DNA from: Cloacibacillus porcorum
GTDB taxonomy: Bacteria; Synergistota; Synergistia; Synergistales; Synergistaceae
Length of the DNA stretch: 64,000 nucleotides
Direction of reading: 5' to 3'
Assembly: GCF_001701045.1 (NCBI RefSeq)
Contig: NZ_CP016757.1
Span: forward strand, 1,605,501-1,669,500
The position numbers and the translations under genes were made by a program. Below are positions 34,774 through 41,701 of this stretch, one piece after another. A model generated the notes under the pieces. The model saw only the letters and a program-made list of their open reading frames with translations, made no database searches and was not told the origin of the DNA. The first letter of the stretch is position 1, and every line of letters begins with the position of its first letter.

Positions 34774-36238
34774 TGAAACAAACTCTGTAAATAAAGAAAT
34801 CGCCCAAAAAGGCCTTCTGTGATAAATTAAAATTACTTACAGGAGGCCTTTAAAATGGCAAAAGATAAGAAGATTACTCACAAAGTTCAGATGACAGACG
34901 GGAAAAGAGATATCATCAGATACCTACTTCAGGAATACGATATCAAATCTGCAAAGGATATCCAGGATGCGCTGAAAGATCTTCTGGGGGGTACGATTAA
35001 AGAGATGATGGAGACTGAGATGGACGAACATCTCGGTTATAAGAAATCTCAGCGTTCAGAAGGCAGCGACTACCGCAACGGATACAAACAAAAGCATGTA
35101 AACTCAAGTTTTGGAGAGTTTTGCATAGACGTTCCTCAGGACAGGGAATCCAGCTTCGATCCTAAGATAGTAAGAAAGCGACAAAAAGATATTTCCGAGA
35201 TAGACCAGAAAATAATATCTATGTACGCTAAAGGAATGACTACCCGTCAGATATCGGCAACGATACAGGATATTTACGGGTTCGACGTTTCAGAAGGCTT
35301 CATATCGGATGTGACTGACAAGATAATGCCGCAGATCGAAGAATGGCAGAACAGGGCACTCTCCGAAGTCTATCCCATTGTTTTTATAGATGCGATTCAT
35401 TATTCTGTCAGGGAAGATAACGCTGTAAAGAAGCTCGCAGCCTATGTAATACTTGGAATCAACAGCAACGGTATAAAAGAAGTGCTTTGTCTGCAGGTGG
35501 GAGAAAATGAAAGCGCCAAATACTGGCTGACAGTCCTGAATTCCCTGAAGAACCGTGGTGTAAAGGATATCTTCATTCTCTGTGCAGACGGCCTTAGCGG
35601 AATGCGCGAAGCAGTAGAAAGTGCGTTCCCGCAGACTGAATACCAGCGCTGCCTTATACATCAGGTCAGGAGCACTATGAAATATGTGGTTGAAAAAGAC
35701 CGCAAAGAATTTGCCGCAGACCTAAAAACAATATATCAAGCTCCCGACGAGTCCCATGCGCTGGAAGCGAGGGAGCATGTTGCTGAGAAGTGGGGATTAA
35801 AATATGCAAATGCAGTGAAGGGGTGGGAGCGCAACTGGGATACGATCTCTCCGATATTTAAATTTTCTTGCCAGGTAAGAAAGGTCATTTACACGACAAA
35901 CGCGATAGAAAGCCTTAATTCCACCTATCGCAGGCTCAACAGCCAAAGAAGCGTATTCCCCAGCGCAGGCGCCCTTCTGAAAGCCTTATATCTTGCTACT
36001 TTTGAAGCAACCAAGAAATGGAGTATGCCAGTTAGGAACTGGCGCAGTATCCTTGGTGAACTAGCTGTAATGTATGAAGGACGGATGCCTGAATAGGCTA
36101 AGAATAATAAAAAGCGGCCAGTGTTTGTATTGACACTGGCCACTTAATAGGTTGATAATTTTGTTATACAGGGATCGTTATTAGCCCTAGTTGTATTGGA
36201 TTTCTCACAGAAGGTCCATATTTACAGAGTTTTTTTCA
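34774..36238 (+). mobile_element. IS256-family element, about 1465 bp
   Basis: The imperfect terminal inverted repeats are TGAAACAAACTCTGTAAATA at 34774 and, inverted from 36238, TGAAAAAAACTCTGTAAATA, with one mismatch in 20. No matching 8-9-bp target duplication is seen outside these ends. One transposase gene fills the element. The right end is only 7 bp from structured repeat copy 3. Confidence 0.85.
34855..36096 (+). CDS. IS256-family (mutator-type) transposase
   Basis: A 413-residue transposase. Family hallmarks: LLGGTIKEMMETEMDEHLGY near the N-terminus and DYRNGYKQKHVNSSFGEFCIDVPQDR. The catalytic Asp lies in YPIVFIDAIHYSVRE and a second Asp in FILCADGLSGMREAVESAFP. RCLIHQVRST and TTNAIESLNSTYRRL carry the catalytic Glu. 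AGGAGG precedes the ATG. The reading frame is intact, so the element could be active. Confidence 0.95.
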   Translation: MAKDKKITHKVQMTDGKRDIIRYLLQEYDIKSAKDIQDALKDLLGGTIKEMMETEMDEHLGYKKSQRSEGSDYRNGYKQKHVNSSFGEFCIDVPQDRESSFDPKIVRKRQKDISEIDQKIISMYAKGMTTRQISATIQDIYGFDVSEGFISDVTDKIMPQIEEWQNRALSEVYPIVFIDAIHYSVREDNAVKKLAAYVILGINSNGIKEVLCLQVGENESAKYWLTVLNSLKNRGVKDIFILCADGLSGMREAVESAFPQTEYQRCLIHQVRSTMKYVVEKDRKEFAADLKTIYQAPDESHALEAREHVAEKWGLKYANAVKGWERNWDTISPIFKFSCQVRKVIYTTNAIESLNSTYRRLNSQRSVFPSAGALLKALYLATFEATKKWSMPVRNWRSILGELAVMYEGRMPE

Positions 36239-36245
36239 CACGCCC

Positions 36246-36373
36246 TAAATCGGCGTTTATAAGCACGACTTGCGTCATAACTTCGGGCTCTGGCATCCTC
36301 GCCGTATAAAGATACGGCTCCGGTTCCAGAGCCCAAAGTTATTTAGCAACTCGCACTTCTAAACGCCGATTTA
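36246..36373 (+). repeat. Palindromic structured element, copy 3
   Basis: Ends TAAATCGGCGTTTA / TAAACGCCGATTTA pair exactly. The internal loop GC-GTC opposite TTA-GC is flanked by ATAAC/GTTAT. The apical stem CCGTAT-aaag-ATACGG is bordered by TCC and CTCC. It is an inverted near-duplicate of copy 2. The 36097-36430 interval holds the IS256 end, this element and the left part of repeat R; no gene is seen. Confidence 0.8.
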
Positions 36374-36487
36374 TCTTCGATAGGGGAAAGCGGTAAATTG
36401 CGATTTACCAAAGATTTTGGCGCCCTCTCCTGAACAGAGTCCCGCAAACCGGACAACGCTATAAAAGCTCCCAAGGGTATCAAAAAT

Positions 36488-37360
36488 TTATTCAATAAAG
36501 AGACTTCGATATTGCATCGGAGCCTTTTTCAATTTTATCTGTATCCTGTCGTTATTATAATACCTTATATATTCGTCTATAGCATCTTTAGCCTCCTCGT
36601 AGTTCTCCCATTTTACTCGGTTGACGAGTTCTGATTTAATGTGACTAAAGAAGTTTTCTGCACAGGCATTATCCAAACAATTTCCTTTCCTTGACATCGA
36701 GACCTTGAGTCCGTATCTTTGTGTCAGGTTGAAATATGCATGGCTTGTATATTGAAACCCCTGGTCGCTGTGGAGGATTGGTCCATCAGCGACCACCTTA
36801 TTATTGTTTTCAAATGCTTTCTTCAATGTATCGGTTACTAACTTAATATTATTATTACGACTGATTTGATATCCCTGTATGGAATTATCAAAGAGATCTT
36901 TTATCATGGAGAGGAATATATTACCCTTTTTTGTTCGTATATATGTGATATCAGTAACCAGTTTCTGGTTTGGTCTGTCGGAACGAAATTCTCTGTTCAG
37001 GATATTCTCATAGCTGTGGATATTTCCTGACATCACTTTAAACTTTTTCTTTTTTCTTATTTCCGCTTGAAGTCCTGCTTTTTTCATAACACGCCTTACC
37101 CTCTTATTGTTTACATGAATGCCAATGAAGTTGTTGAGCCACAGAGTCATTCGCCTGTACCCATAAGTGTTTTTGTTGATATCCTGTCCCGTTCTTATTG
37201 CTTCTATGAGAGGACCGTCTTTATCTTCCATTCCACGCCGCTTTAGCCAACTGTAGTATGCAGAGCGTGATACGGACAAAAATCTACACATTCCACAGAC
37301 AGAATGTTTTGTTGAAAATTCAAAAATGATTCTGTATTTAATATTTCTTTCTATCACCAC
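36488..37360 (-). CDS. IS3-family transposase OrfB, second copy
   Basis: A 290-residue DDE transposase identical to the 23387-24259 copy except for a few residues (MEDKDG for MKDKDG and GQDIN for GQNIN). All three catalytic acids are retained. The A7 frameshift run is at plus positions 37378-37384. Confidence 0.93.
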   Translation of the reverse strand: MVIERNIKYRIIFEFSTKHSVCGMCRFLSVSRSAYYSWLKRRGMEDKDGPLIEAIRTGQDINKNTYGYRRMTLWLNNFIGIHVNNKRVRRVMKKAGLQAEIRKKKKFKVMSGNIHSYENILNREFRSDRPNQKLVTDITYIRTKKGNIFLSMIKDLFDNSIQGYQISRNNNIKLVTDTLKKAFENNNKVVADGPILHSDQGFQYTSHAYFNLTQRYGLKVSMSRKGNCLDNACAENFFSHIKSELVNRVKWENYEEAKDAIDEYIRYYNNDRIQIKLKKAPMQYRSLFIE

Positions 37361-37797
37361 CTTTGCAGCTCTAAGGCTTTTTTTAATACGTCAACCTGCA
37401 TTTCCAGCTCTTTGATCTTTTCTATGCTATTTGTAACTTCCAATTTCTTATCTGGACAGTCACGTTTTGAACTAGAAATATCCCCTTGTTCGAGAAATTC
37501 CTTACACCATCGTCTTAAAAGAGAGGGACTTGAAATGTTAAAAGACGAGGTAACATCTACCATAGTACGTCCCTCTTCTAAATGAGCCGAAACAGCTTCA
37601 AGTTTTACAGCCTTGCTGTAGGTTCTTTTTTTCCTTGTATCATCCAGTAAGTCCTTCTGTCCGCTCTTATATAAAGATATCCATGTTTTAACAGAATCAG
37701 GACTAACACCAAGTTCTTCAGCAATCCGCCTTCGTGGAATTCCCTGTTTGTGCATCTCAATTGCTTTTATTCTTTCTTCTGTTTTACGTTTACGCAT
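37354..37797 (-). CDS. IS3-family transposase OrfA, second copy
   Basis: A 147-residue HTH and leucine-zipper protein, equivalent to 24253-24696. The differences noted are IKAIEM for IRAIEM, EFLEQ for EFIEQ and SSKRDC for SSKQDC. It overlaps orfB by 7 nt. Confidence 0.93.
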   Translation of the reverse strand: MRKRKTEERIKAIEMHKQGIPRRRIAEELGVSPDSVKTWISLYKSGQKDLLDDTRKKRTYSKAVKLEAVSAHLEEGRTMVDVTSSFNISSPSLLRRWCKEFLEQGDISSSKRDCPDKKLEVTNSIEKIKELEMQVDVLKKALELQRW

Positions 37798-38098
37798 AGA
37801 AGAGCCCCCTTTATATGTATTTAGTTTTATTATAATCCAGGGGCTTTATTTAGCTGTCCGATTTTCGGGATGCTGTTCATCCGAGGGAGCTCCCCGCGAA
37901 GCGGGGTGAGGGAGAGTTGACCTTCGGTTCTCCCGCGGCTTTTGCCGCGGGCTCTGTTTGGCGTGGTTCCCGCGCCAAACAGAGCAACACTCCTTCCGTC
38001 AGCCGCCAAAAGCAGGCGGCCGACACCTCCCTCGGAGAGGGAGGCTGTAAGGGCAAAGTCAGAAGCTAAATCGTGATTTATCTTTTTCCTAACCTGAT

Positions 38099-38626
38099 TT
38101 ACGGTGCGGTTGTCGCTTCGTCGAGGCAGTCGAGGCAGAGAAGTTTACCATCGCTGACGCGGAGCCAGGGTTCGGCGGTCGGTTCGCCGCAGCGGGCGCA
38201 GCGGCGCGACTGGTAGATTTTTGCCTCGCGCGGCAGAGCGAAGCGCGCCTCCTCGATCTTGAATATCTCTTCCGTGGGGGCTTCGCGCATGAATTTTCGC
38301 TTTTCCTCTTTGGAGGCGAATTCTTTTTCTTTCAGCACGATACGGAAGGAATCACCGCTTTTTCTATCGAAGAAGGTAAAGGCCTGTTTGCCGCGCAGCC
38401 GCAGGATGAGGTTGCCCTTGCCGGCGGTGCAGCCGAGCAGCGCCTGTACCGCGTCTATCCCGCAGGCGTCGTTCTCCGCGACGCAGACGATTTCTTCGTC
38501 GGGCGACGGCTCCGTGATCGCGAACCGTTCCATTGCGCAGAGCGCCGCGCGGAAGCCGATGAGCAGGCCGCCGCAGCTGTGGCCGTGAAAATCGACGCAT
38601 TTTTTATATAGAAGTTCTTTATCCAT
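38099..38626 (-). CDS. FmdE-family metal-binding protein
   Basis: A 175-residue cytosolic protein, MDKELLYKKCVDFHGHSCGGLLIGFRAAL. The FmdE signature of clustered His/Cys ligands is visible (C-x3-HGHSCGG), then ENDACGIDAVQALLGCTAGKGNL. A C-terminal zinc-ribbon-like pair CARCGEP...LLCLDCLDE follows. The family was named after a subunit encoded with tungsten/molybdenum formylmethanofuran dehydrogenase. Bacterial members occur near molybdoenzymes or selenoproteins, and their reaction is unknown. ATG 38626 is preferred to 38641 because GGAGG lies between them. It is transcribed divergently from the malic enzyme gene. Confidence 0.82.
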   Translation of the reverse strand: MDKELLYKKCVDFHGHSCGGLLIGFRAALCAMERFAITEPSPDEEIVCVAENDACGIDAVQALLGCTAGKGNLILRLRGKQAFTFFDRKSGDSFRIVLKEKEFASKEEKRKFMREAPTEEIFKIEEARFALPREAKIYQSRRCARCGEPTAEPWLRVSDGKLLCLDCLDEATTAP

Positions 38627-38671
38627 CTGTCTGGCCTCCATTGTATTTGCAACTTAATTTCCCTGGGAATT

Positions 38672-38677
38672 ATTATA
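38672..38677 (-). promoter_or_regulatory. -10 element for the FmdE-family gene
   Basis: On the minus strand this reads TATAAT, about 45 nt upstream of the start. No strong -35 was found. Confidence 0.4.
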
Positions 38678-38701
38678 TCGAATAAAGATAAAAAAGATAA
38701 T

Positions 38702-38730
38702 TTGCAATTCAACTTATATGGAGTTAAACT
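38702..38730 (+). promoter_or_regulatory. Promoter for the malic enzyme-lysA pair
   Basis: TTGCAA (38702-38707), 17-nt spacer, TAAACT (38725-38730). The motif ATTTGCAA occurs twice in this divergent region (overlapping this -35, and near 38645), a possible operator. Confidence 0.5.
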
Positions 38731-38762
38731 TTTTTAATCGGATTTGTGCGGAGGTATGGAAT

Positions 38763-39947
38763 ATGAAAAAAGAAGACGTATTTGCAAAATCGCTTGATAT
38801 GCACAGGGAGCTGGGGGGCAAACTGGATATCGAGTGTAGGAAGAAGATAGAGAGCATGGAGGATCTCTCCCTCGTCTATACGCCGGGGGTGGCGGAGCCC
38901 TGCCGCGCCATCGAGCGCGATCCCGAAGAGCTCTGGAATGTTACGATAAAGAATAATTTGGTGGCCGTTATCACGGACGGCTCGGCGGTGCTGGGGCTTG
39001 GAGATATCGGCCCCGCGGCCTCGATGCCGGTGATGGAGGGCAAGAGCTGCCTCTTCAAGCGATTCGCGGGGATAGATTCTGTCCCGTTCGCTGTGTCTAC
39101 GAATGATGTCGACGAATTTGTCAATGTGGTGTCGAAGATCGCCGTATCATTCGGCGGCATCAACCTTGAGGATATTTCCGCGCCGCGCTGCTTTGAGATC
39201 GAGCGCCGCCTTCAGGAAAGGCTGGATATTCCCGTCTTTCACGACGACCAGCATGGCACGGCGGTGATCGCGCTTGCCGCCTATAAGAACGCCCTGCGCC
39301 TGACGGGGCGCGGCATCGAGGACGCGGTGCTTGTCATTAACGGCGCGGGAGCGGCGGGCAGTTCGATCGCGCGTTATTTCCTCGCTGCGGGCGTAAAGAA
39401 TATTATTATGTGTGATGTGGGCGGCGCGCTCTGCGAGGGATATACGGAGGGGCTGAATCCGGCGCAGATCGAGCTTTCCAAGATAACGAATCCCGAAAAG
39501 CGGCGCGGCAGCCTCGCCGAGGTGATAAGGGGAGCGGACGCCTTTCTCGGAGTTTCGCGCCCCGGTCTGCTCACCGGCGAGATGGTGCGCAGTATGGCCC
39601 CCAATCCCGTAGTTTTTGCGATGGCGAACCCGACGCCGGAGATTTTTCCCGACGAGGCGCTTGCCGCCGGCGCGGCGGTGGTCGCCACGGGACGAAGCGA
39701 TTTCCCAAACCAGGTGAACAACTGTCTCGGTTTTCCGGGGATTTTCCGCGGCGCGCTGGATGTGCGCGCAAGGTGCATAAATGAAGAGATGAAGCTCGCC
39801 GCCTCGGAGGCGCTGGCCTCGCTGGTATCGGAGTCTGAGCTTTCGAGGGAGTATATTATTCCCTCCGCCCTCGACCCGCGCGTGGTGCCCGCTGTGGCTG
39901 CGGCGGTGGCCGCTGCCGCGCGCCGTACCGGCGTATCCAGGATATAG
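38763..39947 (+). CDS. NAD(P)-dependent malic enzyme
   Basis: A 394-residue enzyme decarboxylating malate to pyruvate. Motifs: LSLVYTPGVAEPCRAIE (malic-enzyme signature), TDGSAVLGLGDIGPAASMPVMEGK, the metal-binding FHDDQHGTAVI, the nucleotide fold VLVINGAGAAGSSIAR, and ATGRSDFPNQVNNCLGFPGIFRGAL near the C-terminus. The length is that of the short bacterial type without a phosphotransacetylase domain. ATG 38763 has GGAGG 7 nt upstream; the longer frame from 38718 overlaps the promoter. Cofactor preference is not decidable here. lysA follows 12 nt later. Confidence 0.93.
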   Translation: MKKEDVFAKSLDMHRELGGKLDIECRKKIESMEDLSLVYTPGVAEPCRAIERDPEELWNVTIKNNLVAVITDGSAVLGLGDIGPAASMPVMEGKSCLFKRFAGIDSVPFAVSTNDVDEFVNVVSKIAVSFGGINLEDISAPRCFEIERRLQERLDIPVFHDDQHGTAVIALAAYKNALRLTGRGIEDAVLVINGAGAAGSSIARYFLAAGVKNIIMCDVGGALCEGYTEGLNPAQIELSKITNPEKRRGSLAEVIRGADAFLGVSRPGLLTGEMVRSMAPNPVVFAMANPTPEIFPDEALAAGAAVVATGRSDFPNQVNNCLGFPGIFRGALDVRARCINEEMKLAASEALASLVSESELSREYIIPSALDPRVVPAVAAAVAAAARRTGVSRI

Positions 39948-39959
39948 GGGGGTAGGCGG

Positions 39960-41180
39960 ATGTTTCTGAAAAACGAAGAGGCCTTTGAGATAGTCCGGGA
40001 GTTTGGTTCGCCGGTCTATGTCTACAGCGAGGATATATTGAGGCAGAGGTGCCGCGAACTGCTCGACGCCTTTGAGGGGCGGCTTTCGCCGAGTTTTTCC
40101 GTCAAGGCGAATTCCAATCTGTCCCTGCTCCGCATCATCCGTGAAGAGGGGATCGGGGTGGACGCGATGTCCCACGGCGAGATTTTTCTTCTTGAACACG
40201 CAGGTTTCAGCAGCGATGAGATTTTTTATATCGGCAACAATGTCTCCGCCGACGAACTGCGTTATTGTATAGACAGGGGGATACTCGTCAGCGCCGATTC
40301 GCTCTCTCAGCTGGAGGCCCTCGGGCGGATAAACCGCGGCGGGCGCGTCGCCCTCCGTTTCAATCCCGGCGTCGGCGCGGGCCACTGTGAGAAGGTTGTG
40401 ACGGCGGGGCACAAGACGAAGTTCGGCATCGATCCCCGGTTCTGCGCGCAGGCCAAGGAGCTGCTGGCGAGGTATGATATGAAGCTCGTCGGTATAAATC
40501 AGCATATCGGCTCCCTCTTCCTGGAGCCGGAGCCATATGTCGAGGCGGCGGAAAATTTGCTGGCGCTGGTGCTGGAGAATTTTCCCGGCCTTGATTTCAT
40601 TGATTTCGGCGGCGGTTTCGGCGTCCCCTATCGTCAGGATGAGAAACGGCTGGATTTCGCCGCTCTGCGCGGACAGCTGTTCCCCGTTCTTGATTCGTTT
40701 GTCGAACGTTATGACAATAAGTATGTCCATTTTAAATGTGAGCCGGGACGTTATCTGGCCGCCGAATGCGGCCTGCTTCTCGGCACGGTGCATGCCGTGA
40801 AGGAGAATTACGGCGAGACCTATGTCGGGACCGATATCGGCTTCAATGTTTTGATGCGTCCCGTCCTCTATGATTCTTATCATGAGGTCAGGCTGCTGAA
40901 GGGCGGCGAACATGGCGACGGAGCGGAGGAATCTGCTTCGACCGTGACGGTGGTCGGCAATATCTGCGAAAGCGGTGACATTCTCGCGGCGGAGCGCCGG
41001 TTGGACGGCGTGCGCGAGAATGATTTGATCGCGGTGGAGAACTCGGGAGCCTACGGCTATTCGATGGCCTCGAATTATAACTGCCGCCTGCGTCCGGCCG
41101 AGGTGCTCAAGACGTCACAGGGTGAGATAAAACTTATCCGCGCCGCGGATACGCTTGAAAGCCTGATCGAGAATTTTTAA
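39960..41180 (+). CDS. lysA: Diaminopimelate decarboxylase
   Basis: A 406-residue PLP enzyme making lysine from meso-diaminopimelate. Features: the N-terminal barrel start GSPVYVYSEDILRQRC, the PLP lysine in FSVKANSNLSLL (around residue 45), NPGVGAGHCEKVVTAGHKTKFGI (a hallmark of LysA), DFGGGFGVPY, and the C-terminal active-site block VVGNICESGDILA with Cys. ENSGAYGYSMASNYN completes the signature. It is co-transcribed with malic enzyme. Confidence 0.94.
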   Translation: MFLKNEEAFEIVREFGSPVYVYSEDILRQRCRELLDAFEGRLSPSFSVKANSNLSLLRIIREEGIGVDAMSHGEIFLLEHAGFSSDEIFYIGNNVSADELRYCIDRGILVSADSLSQLEALGRINRGGRVALRFNPGVGAGHCEKVVTAGHKTKFGIDPRFCAQAKELLARYDMKLVGINQHIGSLFLEPEPYVEAAENLLALVLENFPGLDFIDFGGGFGVPYRQDEKRLDFAALRGQLFPVLDSFVERYDNKYVHFKCEPGRYLAAECGLLLGTVHAVKENYGETYVGTDIGFNVLMRPVLYDSYHEVRLLKGGEHGDGAEESASTVTVVGNICESGDILAAERRLDGVRENDLIAVENSGAYGYSMASNYNCRLRPAEVLKTSQGEIKLIRAADTLESLIENF

Positions 41181-41200
41181 AGAGAATAGTTATGAGAGAG

Positions 41201-41227
41201 GACGGATTGGAAAAAATCCGTCTTTTT
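41201..41227 (+). terminator. Intrinsic terminator after lysA
   Basis: GACGGATT (41201-41208) pairs with AATCCGTC (41215-41222), followed by TTTTT. Confidence 0.9.
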
Positions 41228-41338
41228 CTATGCAGCGCCTACCGTTGATTTTTATTGTGGTAAAATAAATTCGTTATCGTTGAGCCGCTGTCAGAATGCA
41301 GTTATCTTTGATTCATAAACTTGGAAGGACTGAATCAT

Positions 41339-41701
41339 TTGAATAAAGAGTTGTTGGTCTCTGCCGGAATAGATTATGACGGAGGCGTCCGGCGTTTTAT
41401 GGGAAACGCCCCTCTATTTGAAAAGATGCTTTGCAAATTCCTTACGGATCAATCCTTCTCGGAGGCACGGAAGAGTTTTGAGAGCTGCGAATGGCAGTCT
41501 TTTATGCGGAATGTGCATACTCTGAAGGGACTCAGCGGAAATCTCAGTATAAATGTCATTTACCATACGGCCTCACAAATAGTTTCGCTGCTGCGCGCCG
41601 ACGACATCGAAGGGGCGAAGGCGCTGTTTCCCTCGCTGGAGGAAGAATACGGCGCCGTCTCTAAGGCTATAGGGCTGGCCGCAGAGGCAGACCGGCGATG
41701 A
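41339..41701 (+). CDS. Hpt-domain histidine phosphotransfer protein
   Basis: A 120-residue protein from TTG 41339, with GGAAGGA about 9 nt upstream. It is a single four-helix Hpt domain with the phosphorylatable His in RNVHTLKGLSGNLS (around residue 60). The preceding FLTDQSFSEARKSFESCEWQSF helix and C-terminal IEGAKALFPSLEEEYGAV fit the family. The stop overlaps the response-regulator start by 4 nt (ATGA), so the two are made together. It likely passes phosphate to or from the receiver domain next door. No histidine kinase is encoded nearby. Confidence 0.85.
   Translation: MNKELLVSAGIDYDGGVRRFMGNAPLFEKMLCKFLTDQSFSEARKSFESCEWQSFMRNVHTLKGLSGNLSINVIYHTASQIVSLLRADDIEGAKALFPSLEEEYGAVSKAIGLAAEADRR

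Larger units (their letters stand above)
36431..37879 (-). mobile_element. IS3-family (IS150-like) insertion sequence, copy 2, 1449 bp
   Basis: Same length and ends as copy 1 (23330-24778). A 3-bp target duplication TCC flanks it (36428-36430 and 37880-37882). Only scattered base differences from copy 1 were noticed, so transposition was recent. Confidence 0.93.
36405..38044. repeat. Composite multi-hairpin repeat R, copy 2, split by an IS
   Basis: The parts 36405-36430 and 37880-38044 form the repeat interrupted by the IS at 36431-37879. Hairpins: CCCTC-TCC-GAGGG (hit by the IS); CCCCGC-GAA-GCGGGG, intact here; CCCGCGGC-TTTT-GCCGCGGG; CTCTGTTTGGCG...CGCCAAACAGAG; CCTCCCTC-GGA-GAGGGAGG. The last stem differs from copy 1 by a paired C-G to T-A change. 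The 37798-38098 gap contains nothing else recognisable. Confidence 0.75.

Noticed and set aside
34761-36250. Target-site duplication for the IS256-type element
   Set aside because: Flanks of 8-9 bp on each side were compared and do not match; none is claimed.
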